Shown here in pieces: positions 50,767 to 60,097 of a DNA stretch of 64,000 nucleotides (within the stretch, counting starts at the first letter, position 1; each line of letters opens with the position of its first letter). The position numbers were made by a program, and so were the translations under genes. The DNA is from Sphingomonas carotinifaciens (GTDB lineage: Bacteria > Pseudomonadota > Alphaproteobacteria > Sphingomonadales > Sphingomonadaceae): contig NZ_WSUT01000005.1 in NCBI RefSeq assembly GCF_009789535.1, positions 2,417,501 to 2,481,500 of the forward strand, read 5' to 3'. The notes below the pieces were generated by a model. The model was not told the DNA's origin and searched no databases. It was given only the letters and a program-made list of their open reading frames with translations.

Positions 50767-53213
50767 GCCAGCCATCCCGGGATCACCAGCAACATGGCGG
50801 CAAACGCACCTGCGCCCGCGGCATGGTCGCTCCACAGCGTCGCGATCCTGGGCTCGGCATCGCGCGCCGGCGAGTGGAAGCCTGCCCGGCTCCTGGCTCG
50901 GATGAACAGCCACATCAGCATGGCGACGCCGGCGTGGAAGATCCCGTATGCCGCCACCGCAGCGCTCGTCGCGGCATAGGCATGCGACGACGGCGACGGC
51001 ATGCGCAGCGCGATCAGGGCCGCCAGGGCAAGCAGGATCGCCCCCTGCCCCGCTGCGGCCAGCGTCGCGCGCCGCACGCGTACCGCCAAGGTCGCCAGTG
51101 CTGCACCCAGTATCGCCAGAACGGGTTCGATCGTCGCCGCCTGGGTCAATTCCGGCGGCGGCCAGTTGGGCGCGACCGTCCACAGAAACGCGTAGCCAAA
51201 CAGCAACGAGGCGAAGAGCGTCGCACTGGCCGACAGCGCAAAGATGCTGCCCCACCACCCCGTCGTGCCCTGTGCTTCGAAACTGGTCGGCAGGCGCAGG
51301 CCGTCACCGGCATCGATCGCCCCGATGTCCGCGCGCGAGCCATTGCTCCACGCCCAGCGCCAGACCAGCCATGCCGTCCCGATCAGGAAGAGCGGGGCGA
51401 ACGGATATAATCCCGCGAGCATCAGCAGGAAAAACCCGCCCAGTGTCGCCGCCGTCGCAATCGGCAGCCAGCTGTTACCCGGCAGGATCGCGACATGCTC
51501 CGGGGTGCCCGTCGTCATGTCCACCGCCAGTGTCTCGCGCCGGCCGCTCTCGGCGCTCGCTAGCAGCCCATCGCCGCGCGCCAGCCGCACGGCAAGATCG
51601 GGCACGTCGTCGCGCGGCTCGCGGCTGGAGACCCGCGCCAGACTGGCAAAGTTGTAGGATGGCGCCGGGATCGGCATCGCCCATTCCAGCGTGTCCGCAT
51701 TCCACGGATCCCGCCGCACGCGCTGCCCCAGCCGTGTTTTCAGCACGACATCGATCAGGAACAGCGCGAAGCCGAACGCCTGCACGAAACCACCGACCGA
51801 GGAGATCAGGTTGAGCGCCGTCCAGCCCATCTCTTCCGAATAGGTGTCGATCCGCCGCGGCATGCCCAGCAGCCCGGTCAGGTGCATTCCGAAAAAGGTC
51901 AGGTTGAACCCGACGAAGATCAGCCAGAACGCCGCCTCGCCAATCCGCATCACGCGGCCTCGTCCGGTAAAGTGCGGCAGCCAGTAATAGGCCGCCGCCA
52001 GCATCGGAAACACGAACCCGCCGACCAGCACATAATGCAGATGCGCCGTGACGAAGGCGGTATCATGGGCCTGTGTGTCGAACGGCACCACCGCCAGCAT
52101 CACGCCGGTGAGGCCGCCCAGCACGAACACGATGAAGAAGCCGATCAGGTACAGCATCGGCAGCTTCATCTCCGGCCGGCCGTTCCACAACGTGCCGAGC
52201 CACGCAAAGATCTGAACCGCCGTCGGGATCGCGACCAGCGTCGAGGCGGCCGAAAAGAAGCCCAGTGCCATGTGCGGGATGCCGGTGGTGAACATGTGGT
52301 GCACCCACAGTCCGAAGCTGAGAAAGGCCAGCGCCAGTACCGCAGCGACGATCGCACCGTATCCGAGCAGCCGGGTCCGCGCCATCACCGGCAATATCGT
52401 CGACACCGCACCCGCCGCCGGCAGGAAGATGATATAGACTTCCGGATGGCCGAACAGCCAGAACAGGTGCTGCCACAACAGCGGATCGCCGCCCAGCGCA
52501 GCGGTGTAGAAGGGCCAGCCGAACGCCCGCTCCACCTCCAGCAGGATCGATCCCAGGATCAGCGGCGGAAAGCCGAAGATCATCATCCCCGCCGTCGCCA
52601 GCAGATACCAGGCAAGGATCGGCATCCGGTCCAGCCGCATGTCGCCGGCGCGCAGCTTCAGGATCGACACCGCGATCTCGATGGCCGCGCACATCGCCGA
52701 CACCTCGACAAAGGTGATGCCGAGCAACCAGACGTCGGAATTGATCCCCGGCGTCCACTGCTTGCCCGACAAGGGCGGGTACAGGAACCAGCCCGCATCG
52801 GGCGCCACACCCGCCAGCATTGATCCGACGATGATGGTGCCGCCGAACAGATAGCACCACCAGCCAAGCGACGAGAGACGGGGAAAAGCCAGGTCGCGCG
52901 CGCCCAGCATCTTGGGCAGGATGTACATCGCCAGCCCCTCGAACATCGGGATGGCGAACAGGAACATCATGATGCTGCCGTGCATCGTGAATATCTGGTT
53001 GTAGACGGCCGGCCCCACGAACGCGCTGTTCGGCGTCGCCAGTTGCGCGCGGATCAGCATCGCCAGGACGCCGCCGATCGCAAAGAAGGTGAAGGCGGCG
53101 ATGATGAAGCGCTTGCCGATATCGGAATGGTTCACCGAACGGAGCCAGCCCCGCCACCCCGGCTCGGTCCGCCAGATGGCGTCAAGCGTCCTGTGCAGCC
53201 GCAGCGCCCTCAC
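50763..53213 (-). CDS. Cytochrome c oxidase subunit I-III fusion
   Basis: The 816-residue protein contains all of subunit I (about 1-545), then a subunit III-like membrane domain (about 590-816). Subunit I ligands are present: haem His in FTMHGSIMMFLFAIP, the CuB histidine-tyrosine pair in FGHPEVYIIFLPAAG, CuB His-His in WVHHMFTTG, and haem a/a3 histidines in TAHLHYVLVGG. D-channel aspartate is in ARDLAFPR. Subunit III shows WWGSIFALSASATLFASLLF and YGIFHAGVAMLMWLF. I/III fusions occur in some caa3/aa3-type oxidases. The GTG at 53213 overlaps the coxB stop as GTGA and is chosen as start. Confidence 0.93.
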   Translation of the reverse strand: MRALRLHRTLDAIWRTEPGWRGWLRSVNHSDIGKRFIIAAFTFFAIGGVLAMLIRAQLATPNSAFVGPAVYNQIFTMHGSIMMFLFAIPMFEGLAMYILPKMLGARDLAFPRLSSLGWWCYLFGGTIIVGSMLAGVAPDAGWFLYPPLSGKQWTPGINSDVWLLGITFVEVSAMCAAIEIAVSILKLRAGDMRLDRMPILAWYLLATAGMMIFGFPPLILGSILLEVERAFGWPFYTAALGGDPLLWQHLFWLFGHPEVYIIFLPAAGAVSTILPVMARTRLLGYGAIVAAVLALAFLSFGLWVHHMFTTGIPHMALGFFSAASTLVAIPTAVQIFAWLGTLWNGRPEMKLPMLYLIGFFIVFVLGGLTGVMLAVVPFDTQAHDTAFVTAHLHYVLVGGFVFPMLAAAYYWLPHFTGRGRVMRIGEAAFWLIFVGFNLTFFGMHLTGLLGMPRRIDTYSEEMGWTALNLISSVGGFVQAFGFALFLIDVVLKTRLGQRVRRDPWNADTLEWAMPIPAPSYNFASLARVSSREPRDDVPDLAVRLARGDGLLASAESGRRETLAVDMTTGTPEHVAILPGNSWLPIATAATLGGFFLLMLAGLYPFAPLFLIGTAWLVWRWAWSNGSRADIGAIDAGDGLRLPTSFEAQGTTGWWGSIFALSASATLFASLLFGYAFLWTVAPNWPPPELTQAATIEPVLAILGAALATLAVRVRRATLAAAGQGAILLALAALIALRMPSPSSHAYAATSAAVAAYGIFHAGVAMLMWLFIRARSRAGFHSPARDAEPRIATLWSDHAAGAGAFAAMLLVIPGWLA

Positions 53214-53884
53214 CGTTCGCCTCCCATGTTCCCCGCCGTGCCGCCGCCGACCCACGCCGCCCAGCCGGCCGCATCATGGGCGATGACGGTGAAGCCGTGA
53301 TCCTTGTGCCCGATCCCGCAATATTCGGCACATTCGCCCCGATAGGTACCTCGCCGGTCGGCGCGCACCCGCAGCACATTGGTGTGCCCCGGTATCGCAT
53401 CCATCTTGCCTGCCAGACGCGGTATCCACAGGCTGTGGATAACATCGACGGAGGTGATCGCCAGATCGACCGGTCGGCCGGCAGGCATATGCAACACCCC
53501 CTCGCTCGCGCGTCCGGAGGTCGTCGTGAAGCGCCAGCCATAGCGGCGGGACTCCGCGGCGATCCGCACCGTGTCGGCGGCCGGGGTCGGCAACGTCGCC
53601 ACCCCCGCCAACAGGGCGTAGATCAGCAGCGCGCCCAAAACCGCCACCGGCATCGCCAGCCCCAGTGCGCCGATCCACACCCCCGCTTTCGCTCTGCCGG
53701 GCGTCGCCCGCCGCCGGAAGGACAGTGCCAGCAACACGAAGACCAGCGCGGAGAGGATGCCCGCCCCCGCCAGCATCACCCACCATAGCCGCGCTATGCT
53801 GCCGGCATGCGGCCCCGCCGGGTCCAGCGTCGACAGCGGCGCCACCGTGCAACCCATCAGCATCAACGGCGTTGTCACGGCCAT
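53210..53884 (-). CDS. Cytochrome c oxidase subunit II with altered CuA site
   Basis: The 224-residue protein starts with a short lipoprotein-like leader (LMLMGC), two transmembrane helices (WWVMLAGAGILSALVFVLLA; IGALGLAMPVAVLGALLIYA) and a cupredoxin domain with CuA. Visible ligands are His150 (VIHSLWIP), Cys185 and Cys189 with Glu187 between (GECAEYCG), and His193. The position of the usual Met ligand, three after His193, is His196 (GHKDHGF). No haem-c domain follows. Upstream is the DUF2231 gene on the other strand. The start at 53884 is chosen for the leader; the frame extends further into the DUF2231 region with no support. Confidence 0.9.
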   Translation of the reverse strand: MAVTTPLMLMGCTVAPLSTLDPAGPHAGSIARLWWVMLAGAGILSALVFVLLALSFRRRATPGRAKAGVWIGALGLAMPVAVLGALLIYALLAGVATLPTPAADTVRIAAESRRYGWRFTTTSGRASEGVLHMPAGRPVDLAITSVDVIHSLWIPRLAGKMDAIPGHTNVLRVRADRRGTYRGECAEYCGIGHKDHGFTVIAHDAAGWAAWVGGGTAGNMGGER

Positions 53885-53920
53885 GGCCGTGAATTCGCCG
53901 CGGCGCTTTTGGGACACGGC

Positions 53921-54430
53921 ATGAACGATGACACGCTGCACGGGGGCTTGGTCGACCCGATTACCGAGAAGCCGCATTTCAACCGCACGGATTCCAAGAT
54001 CGCGGTCGCCGGGCACCCCATCCATGCGATGCTGGTCGCCTTTCCGATCGCGTTGACGAGCTGCACGCTGGGTGCGGACGTCCTTTATTGGTGGACGGGC
54101 GATGCGTTCTGGGCGCGTGCGGGATTGTGGGCGGCGGGCGCCGGCTTCCTGTTCGGCCTGCTGGCCGGTCTTTCGGGCACCGCCGAGCTGCTCCTCGTCC
54201 GCGGCATCCGCAGTCGCTCGGCCAGTTGGACGCATTTCGTGATCGCGGTCATGCTGCTGTCGATCATCGGTGCCAATTGGGGCTATCGCCTGACCGGCTA
54301 TGAACAGGCCGTGCTGCCCTATGGCCTGCTCCTTTCGCTGTTCGCGGTCGGCTTTACGGGCTTCACCGGATGGCACGGCGGCAAGCTGGTGTTCGAATAT
54401 CAAATCGGTGTCTCGTCGACCGGAAGTTGA
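53921..54430 (+). CDS. DUF2231 membrane protein
   Basis: The 169-residue protein has the DUF2231 pattern: a soluble N-terminus (EKPHFNRTDSKIAVAGHPIH), then four hydrophobic helices beginning AMLVAFPIALTSCTLGADVL and ending LLLSLFAVGFTGFTGWHGG. The GHPIHxML motif is typical, with a His that could bind haem or metal. Function is unknown; members are often near oxidase or copper genes, as here. It is on the opposite strand to the oxidase set, divergent from coxB and overlapping the copD-like gene by 31 bases at the 3' end. ATG at 53921 chosen; earlier in-frame ATG gives an Arg/His-rich unlikely extension. Confidence 0.85.
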   Translation: MNDDTLHGGLVDPITEKPHFNRTDSKIAVAGHPIHAMLVAFPIALTSCTLGADVLYWWTGDAFWARAGLWAAGAGFLFGLLAGLSGTAELLLVRGIRSRSASWTHFVIAVMLLSIIGANWGYRLTGYEQAVLPYGLLLSLFAVGFTGFTGWHGGKLVFEYQIGVSSTGS

Positions 54431-54909
54431 CGGTTCTGCGGCTTGGTCAGCCAGTCGGGCACGAGATCCGGCACGACGGGCTTGCCAAGCACCAGGAGCA
54501 GCACCGCGATCATCGTGGCAAAGCTGCCGGCGAGCAGCGGCACGGGCGACGGCGGCGTATAGCTGCCCCGCCGCTCGCTCATCAGCATCACGACATGCCC
54601 GGTCCAGCAGTGCAAGGCGACGAGCAGGCCGACCGCGACCAGCTTGGCGAACATCCACGGCACGAACACGCCGCGCAGATAGATCAGCGCCGTTCCCGCC
54701 GCGATCGCGATCACCGCCGCCGGCGTCACGATAAAGGCATAGCTGTCATGCGTCAGCAGGCGCAGCCGTGCGTAATCGGACTGCGCCTCTCCCGCCTCAT
54801 GTTTGCCCAGCATCAGCGGCAGCGCGAACAGGCCGGCGCACCAGATCACCAGCGCCGCGATATGCACGAACTTGACGAAGCTGACCGCCAGGCCGGCGAA
54901 CCCCGTCAC
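54400..54909 (-). CDS. CopD/HemJ-like membrane protein
   Basis: The 169-residue protein has four hydrophobic segments and the family-like start FVKFVHIAALVIWCAGLFAL, with a histidine in the first helix, and YLRGVFVPWMFAKLVAVGLL further on. It resembles CopD/HemJ-type proteins, which handle copper or haem intermediates. The GTG at 54909 overlaps the ctaG stop as GTGA, so it is translationally coupled to ctaG. Copper supply for the oxidase is a sensible role but is inference. Confidence 0.75.
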   Translation of the reverse strand: MTGFAGLAVSFVKFVHIAALVIWCAGLFALPLMLGKHEAGEAQSDYARLRLLTHDSYAFIVTPAAVIAIAAGTALIYLRGVFVPWMFAKLVAVGLLVALHCWTGHVVMLMSERRGSYTPPSPVPLLAGSFATMIAVLLLVLGKPVVPDLVPDWLTKPQNRQLPVDETPI

Positions 54910-55619
54910 GTTGGCACCCCCGGTGAAAGCCGATGCCAGCCACGCCGCCCCAGCCAGCCCGCTGCGACCGCATAGGGCAGCAGCCCGACCACCCACATCA
55001 ACAGTCCGGCCAGTTGCTGATCGCCCAGTGGCCCCATGCCATAGGGCACGGTCGTGGCCAGGTGGCTCGCGTAAAGCGGCCGCGGCGCAAAACTCAGGAT
55101 CGCGCCCAGCATGCCCATCTGCGCCGCGCCACCTGCGATACCGGCCGCCGCAACGGCCGGAGCGGCGACGAAAACCGCGCGCCAGAAGGCCCAAGCCCCG
55201 GCTAGCAAGGTCACCTGCATCGCCCAGTATAGGGCCTTGTCGGCTAGCGCGGCATCATACAGCGCAGGTACGTGCCACAACCAGAGCGACGCCGTTCCCG
55301 CCGCCAGTCCGGTCGCCATGCCGACACGCACGCGCCGTCCGGCCGCTGCCGCCAGCAGCGGCGCCGCCACACCGACGAGCAGGAGGTGATGCACGGCCCT
55401 CGCCGAGAACAACGCCACCGACAGGGCACATAAGGGCGAAACGAACGCAACGGCCAGTGCCGCCACGGCGCCCAGCAGATAACGCCGCTCCATCAGCGGC
55501 ATGCTACGACCGAGCAGCATCAGCCCGATCAGCCCGGCGATCAAAACAGGATCAAAATTCCAATGCGCCAGCAACGTCCCGGGCAAGGGTGACGGCCCGC
55601 AATAGCTTCCATTCAGCAC
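54906..55619 (-). CDS. Cytochrome c oxidase assembly factor CtaG (caa3 type)
   Basis: The 237-residue membrane protein has about seven hydrophobic segments and the caa3_CtaG features: VHHLLLVGVAAPLLAAAAG, WLWHVPALYDAALADKALYW and GPLGDQQLAGLLMWVVGLLP. CtaG of this type is needed for assembly or copper loading of caa3 oxidases. The GTG at 55619 is preceded by AGGGGG. It overlaps the copD-like gene by four bases and appears to start the oxidase series on the reverse strand. Confidence 0.85.
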   Translation of the reverse strand: MLNGSYCGPSPLPGTLLAHWNFDPVLIAGLIGLMLLGRSMPLMERRYLLGAVAALAVAFVSPLCALSVALFSARAVHHLLLVGVAAPLLAAAAGRRVRVGMATGLAAGTASLWLWHVPALYDAALADKALYWAMQVTLLAGAWAFWRAVFVAAPAVAAAGIAGGAAQMGMLGAILSFAPRPLYASHLATTVPYGMGPLGDQQLAGLLMWVVGLLPYAVAAGWLGRRGWHRLSPGVPT

Positions 55620-56063
55620 GACGCCCCCTGTTCGTTCCCTTGGCTACGCACAAAAGTCGTTTTGGTTGCATGCCGTGACAGCGATAAACCGCGCATCCCG
55701 TTCCACCCTGTTTTCAAATGGATGGCTGAAGCCGGCGGTGCAGGATCTTTCACGATGATCCACGATCGGTTGATGTCGCGGACCGGAAACGGCCAGGAAA
55801 CATGCAGGCAATGAAACGGCAACGATCGTCGCGTCCGTCATCTTCCATCAGATCTATCGGAGCAAACCGCTACGACGCTGATAGTCCACAACAAATCAGC
55901 AGTTTGATCGATGAAATGCTGACGAACGAGCCCGAAGACGGGAACCCATCGCTACCCGGTCACCGTTTGCACCGCAACGATGCCCGCATATTCCGCGCCG
56001 CCGATACCGGACCAGGGTGCGTGACGCACCGGGCATCGACAAAAATGTTGGAGGTCCAGGACG
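55620..56063. other. Divergent intergenic region without a gene
   Basis: These 444 bases lie between ctaG and the NADH-dehydrogenase-like gene, which diverge. I see no credible gene; a long forward frame beginning at 55802 runs out of frame into the next gene and has no domain. The segment is AT-richer and probably contains both promoters. TGGAGGTCCAGGA just before 56064 is the ribosome site of the forward gene. Confidence 0.6.
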
Positions 56064-57392
56064 ATGAACGACACGAACGCCAAGGCCGGTCTTGGCCCCT
56101 CCGGGCAGAGCGACGCACACCGCGTCCTGATCGTAGGCGGTGGCGTCGCCGGATTGGACCTCGCCGGCACGCTGGCCGGGCACAAGGAACTGGACGTCGC
56201 GCTGATCGACCTCGCCACGGCCCATGTCTGGAAACCGATGCTGCACAGCATCGCGGCCGGCACGCATGACGTCGCCCGTGTCGGCGTGCCCTATCTGGCG
56301 CAGGCGCGCCAGCACGGCTTCCTTTATCATCCCGGCCGCGCCACCGCCGTCGATCTGGATGCGCGCTGCGTCACCGTCGACGCCTTCGACCGCGATGGCC
56401 TTACCCTGTTGCCCGAGCGTCATCTTCCCTATGACACGCTGGTTCTGGCGGTCGGCAGCGAGGCGAACGACTTCGGTGTTCCCGGGGTCGCCGATCATGC
56501 CCGCCACATCGATACGCTGCACGAAGCGGTGGCCTATCGCGACGCCACGGCCCCCCGGCTGGTGCAAGCGGCGCAGGCAGGCCGACCGCATCGTGTCGCG
56601 ATCGTCGGCGGCGGCGCGACGGGTGTTCAGTTCGCCGCCGAACTGCTCCAGATCGCGGACACGGTGGATGATTTCGGCATCGACGGTGCCCGCGCCGCCA
56701 TGCAGGTGACCTTGCTGGACAAGGGAGACAGGTTGCTGGTCGCCTTTCCGCCCCCCGTCTCCGCCGCGGCGCGTGAACGTCTGGAACAACTCGGCGTCAC
56801 CGTTCGCCTGAATGTCGATGTCGCCCGTGCAGAGGCAGATGCGCTGATCCTGAAAAATGGCGAGGAAATCGCGGCCGACTTCATCGTGTGGGCGGCCGGC
56901 GTCCGCGCCTCGCCGCTCGCCGCGTCGCTCGACGCATTGGAGCGCGGCCCCGCCAGCCGCATCGTCATCGACGCCCACTGCCGCACCAGCCGACCGGAGG
57001 TATTCGCGCTAGGCGACTGCGCCGCACTCACCCCAAACGGGGCCGATACGCCGCTGCCGCCCACCGCACAGGTCGCCTTTCGTCAGGCGGTTTATCTCGG
57101 CCGGCATCTGCCCGCGATGATCGCCGGCCGCTCCGTTCCCGACTTCCGCTACCGCGATGCCGGTGCGCTGGTGTCGCTGGCCGACTATGACGCTTACGGC
57201 GCGCTCGGCGATTTCGGCTTCTTCAAGGGCGGTATCAAGAACGGCTTCTTCCGCGGTCGCCTCGCCCAGGCCGGTCATGCGCTGCTCTATCGCCGCCATC
57301 AGGCACGCCTCCATGGTGCGCCGCGCGCGGCCGGGCTGTGGTTATCGGATGTCGTCACCGCACGGACGCGCCCGATCGAAAAGCTGGAATGA
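56064..57392 (+). CDS. Type II NADH dehydrogenase-like FAD/NAD(P) oxidoreductase
   Basis: The 442-residue protein has two dinucleotide-binding folds: VLIVGGGVAGLDLAGTLAGH (about 21) for FAD and VAIVGGGATGVQFAAELLQI near 173 for NADH, plus DFIVWAAGVRASPLAASLDA and the FAD ring motif VFALGDCA. This is the NDH-2 order; such enzymes pass NADH electrons to quinone without proton pumping. The C-terminal GFFKGGIKNGFFRGRLAQAG resembles the membrane-binding helices. It follows the oxidase genes, which fits a branched respiratory chain. Strong GGAGG ribosome site upstream. Confidence 0.9.
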   Translation: MNDTNAKAGLGPSGQSDAHRVLIVGGGVAGLDLAGTLAGHKELDVALIDLATAHVWKPMLHSIAAGTHDVARVGVPYLAQARQHGFLYHPGRATAVDLDARCVTVDAFDRDGLTLLPERHLPYDTLVLAVGSEANDFGVPGVADHARHIDTLHEAVAYRDATAPRLVQAAQAGRPHRVAIVGGGATGVQFAAELLQIADTVDDFGIDGARAAMQVTLLDKGDRLLVAFPPPVSAAARERLEQLGVTVRLNVDVARAEADALILKNGEEIAADFIVWAAGVRASPLAASLDALERGPASRIVIDAHCRTSRPEVFALGDCAALTPNGADTPLPPTAQVAFRQAVYLGRHLPAMIAGRSVPDFRYRDAGALVSLADYDAYGALGDFGFFKGGIKNGFFRGRLAQAGHALLYRRHQARLHGAPRAAGLWLSDVVTARTRPIEKLE

Positions 57393-57452
57393 CCCGCCCG
57401 GCGCCGGAAAAATACCTCGCCCGCCAGCGCACCCCGCGATACGCTTGCCGTC

Positions 57453-58538
57453 ATGACCATTGCCATCCTGCTTGCCGCCGCCGCGCAAACGTCCGCCGCC
57501 GATCCCACCGTCACGCTGCGTAACGCGCGCGGCATGGTCGTCCGCGTGATCCCGCAAGGTGCGATCATCACCGCGATCGAGGTACCCGACCGCAATGGGC
57601 GCATGGCAAACGTCGTGCTCGGCTATCCGACCCCGGCCGACTACCGGACCAAGGTGCGCAAGAACGGCTTCGGCGCGACCATCGGCCGCTATGCCGGGCG
57701 CATCGACAACGCACGCTTTCCGCTGGATGGCCGCACGATACAGCTAACGGCGAACGACGGCGTGAACGCCCTCCACGGCGGCGGCGACCAGGGCTTCGAT
57801 ACCGTCGACTGGACGGTGACGCGCGCGGCCGGCAAACAGGACCGCGCCACCTTCACGCTGGTCAGCCCCGATGGCTTTCAGGGGTTTCCGGGGCAGGTCA
57901 CGGTCACCCTCACCTATCATGTCCTGGCGGATAACACGCTGCGCATGGATTATACCGCGCGCACCACCAGGCCCACGGTCATCAACCTTACCAACCACAG
58001 CTATTACAATCTGGCTGGCGAGGGTAGCGGATCGGTGCGCGGCCAGCGGCTTCAACTGAACGCCACGCGCTATGTCGCGGCCGACGCGGCCGGCATCCCG
58101 ACCGGCGCGCTGCCGCCTGTGGCGGGTACTCCGCTGGATTTCCGCTGCGCCCGCGCCATCGGCGACGATCTGGACAGCACGACCCCGCCGATGAACGGTC
58201 GCGGCTACAATCATGCCTGGCTGTTCGACAAGCCGGCGGGCAAGCTCGCGCCCGTCGCCCGCCTTTCCGATCCCGTCTCCGGCCGGACGATGACGGTCGC
58301 CACCACCGAGCCCTCGGTACAGGCCTATACCGGCGGCTATATCGACGGGCAGGACGCCGGCCCCAGCGGTCACGTCTATCAACCCGGCGACGGCATCGCG
58401 CTGGAGATGCAGCATATCTCGGACTCGCCAAATCATCCGGCCTTTCCGTCCACCCTGCTCACCCCCGCCCGCCCCTATCGGCAGACGACGACCCTCCACT
58501 TCGGCGTGACCGATGGGAAGGACGACGCCTGCAAATGA
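57453..58538 (+). CDS. Aldose 1-epimerase (GalM-like), exported
   Basis: The 361-residue protein has a short leader (MTIAILLAAAAQTSAA) and the galactose mutarotase fold: GFGATIGRYAGRID, LHGGGDQGFDTVDW, VINLTNHSYYNLAGEG with the catalytic His, and the acidic residue in YQPGDGIALEMQHISDSPNH. It interconverts alpha and beta anomers of aldoses, here in the periplasm, matching sugar-active exported enzymes earlier in the window. It starts 60 bases after the NDH-2-like gene and its stop is close to the stop of the convergent efflux gene. Confidence 0.92.
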   Translation: MTIAILLAAAAQTSAADPTVTLRNARGMVVRVIPQGAIITAIEVPDRNGRMANVVLGYPTPADYRTKVRKNGFGATIGRYAGRIDNARFPLDGRTIQLTANDGVNALHGGGDQGFDTVDWTVTRAAGKQDRATFTLVSPDGFQGFPGQVTVTLTYHVLADNTLRMDYTARTTRPTVINLTNHSYYNLAGEGSGSVRGQRLQLNATRYVAADAAGIPTGALPPVAGTPLDFRCARAIGDDLDSTTPPMNGRGYNHAWLFDKPAGKLAPVARLSDPVSGRTMTVATTEPSVQAYTGGYIDGQDAGPSGHVYQPGDGIALEMQHISDSPNHPAFPSTLLTPARPYRQTTTLHFGVTDGKDDACK

Positions 58539-58542
58539 GGGC

Positions 58543-60084
58543 TCAATGCGCCGCGGACGTGTCCACTGCCTTGGGCGGCCGCGGCGCCAGCCAGATGATC
58601 GTCGCCGACAGGAAGAAGATCACCGCCGCCACTGCGAACAGGTGGTTGGTCGCGAGCGCAAAGCTCTCCTGATCCACCAGCCGCTCGATCATCCCGCGCC
58701 CCTGCTCGGCAGAAAGACCCGACTGCGCCGCCCTGGCGATCACCTGATCGGGTCCGTTCAATATGCCGGCCAGTTCCGCCCGGCTGGCCTGCGCGTCGTT
58801 CTGCCACAATGTCGCACCGATCGAGGTGCCGATCGCGGCGGCCAGCGTGCGCAGGAAGCTCATCAGCCCTGCCGCCGATGCAGTCTCCTCCGGATCGACC
58901 GCGCCCAGCGCGATGATCGTCAGCGGCACGAAGAAGAACGGCATGCCCAGCCCCTGCACGAACTGCGGCGCCGCCAGGATCCAGAAATCCGCCCCGCTGA
59001 ACCAGAAGGTGCGCAGGGTCGAGGTCACCCCCAGCCAGAAGATGCCGAAGCATACCAGCGCACGGGGATCGTACTTGTTGGTCAGCTTCGCCACGATCGG
59101 CGAGAAGATCACCGCCAGCACGCCGTTGAACGCGGTGACATATCCGGCATCGGTCGCGGTATAGCCCAGCGACGTTTGCAGCCATTGCGGAATGATCACG
59201 ACCGAGGCGAAGAAGGTGCCGAAACTGAACGACAGCGCCGCCACCGACACGGTGAACCCCCGGTGCCGGAACACGCGCAGGTCGACGATCGGATTGCCCT
59301 CCGTCATCTCCCAGATGATGAACGTTACAAAGCCGATCGCAGCCACCACCGCGCAGCCGACGATGAAGCTCGACCCGAACCAGTCATGCTCGCGCCCTAG
59401 GTCCAGCATCACCTGCAACGCCGCGATCCAGATCACCATCAGGATCAGGCCGACCCGGTCGATCGGCACCACCATCGTCTCGGTCTCCTTGGAGCGCAGC
59501 AGCGTGAAGACGCCGACGATGCAGAAGACCGCGATGGGCAGGTTGATGTAGAAGATCCACGGCCATGACCAGTTGTCGCTAATCGTGCCGCCCAGGATCG
59601 GCCCCAGGATCGGCGCGGTCACCGTGGTCATCGCCCACGCACCCATTGCCGCGGCCCGCCGCTCCGGCGGAAAGATCCGCAGCAACAGCGTCTGGGTCAA
59701 TGGCATCAGCGGCCCGCCGCAAAACCCCTGCCCGATGCGAAACGCGACCATCAGCCCGAGCGTCGGCGCCAGCCCGCACAGCGCGGAGAAAGCCGCAAAG
59801 CCGATCATCGCGGCCATGAACACCCGCACCGTGCCGAACCGGCGAACCAGCCAGCCGGTCAGCGGCACACAGATCGCCTCCGCCACCGAATAGGAGGTGA
59901 CGACCCACGTCCCTTGTGTCGCCGACACGCCCAGCCCGCCCGATATGTGCGGGACCGAGACGTTGGCGATGGTCGTGTCCAGCACCACCATGAAGTTGGT
60001 GAGCGCCAGCACGAACCCGGCCAGCAACAGCCGGCCACCGGTCAGCGGCTTGTCTTCCTGAATTGGGGCAGCGGCGGAGGCCAT
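58543..60084 (-). CDS. DHA2-family (EmrB-like) MFS drug exporter
   Basis: The 513-residue protein has about 14 hydrophobic helices and DHA2 signature segments: NFMVVLDTTIANVSVPHISG, TSYSVAEAICVPLTGWLVRR, and motif C-like GPILGGTISDNWSWPWIFYI. It is the inner-membrane pump of an EmrAB-TolC-type tripartite system with the two genes upstream. Start at the ATG at 60084, 13 bases after the emrA-like stop. Substrates are likely hydrophobic toxic compounds but cannot be named. Confidence 0.92.
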   Translation of the reverse strand: MASAAAPIQEDKPLTGGRLLLAGFVLALTNFMVVLDTTIANVSVPHISGGLGVSATQGTWVVTSYSVAEAICVPLTGWLVRRFGTVRVFMAAMIGFAAFSALCGLAPTLGLMVAFRIGQGFCGGPLMPLTQTLLLRIFPPERRAAAMGAWAMTTVTAPILGPILGGTISDNWSWPWIFYINLPIAVFCIVGVFTLLRSKETETMVVPIDRVGLILMVIWIAALQVMLDLGREHDWFGSSFIVGCAVVAAIGFVTFIIWEMTEGNPIVDLRVFRHRGFTVSVAALSFSFGTFFASVVIIPQWLQTSLGYTATDAGYVTAFNGVLAVIFSPIVAKLTNKYDPRALVCFGIFWLGVTSTLRTFWFSGADFWILAAPQFVQGLGMPFFFVPLTIIALGAVDPEETASAAGLMSFLRTLAAAIGTSIGATLWQNDAQASRAELAGILNGPDQVIARAAQSGLSAEQGRGMIERLVDQESFALATNHLFAVAAVIFFLSATIIWLAPRPPKAVDTSAAH

Positions 60085-60097
60085 CGTTTCCGCAACC

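Noticed and set aside
55802..56269. Possible forward gene upstream of the NADH-dehydrogenase-like gene
   Set aside because: It runs out of frame into a certain gene, lacks a domain, and its last half is Arg-rich shadow sequence.
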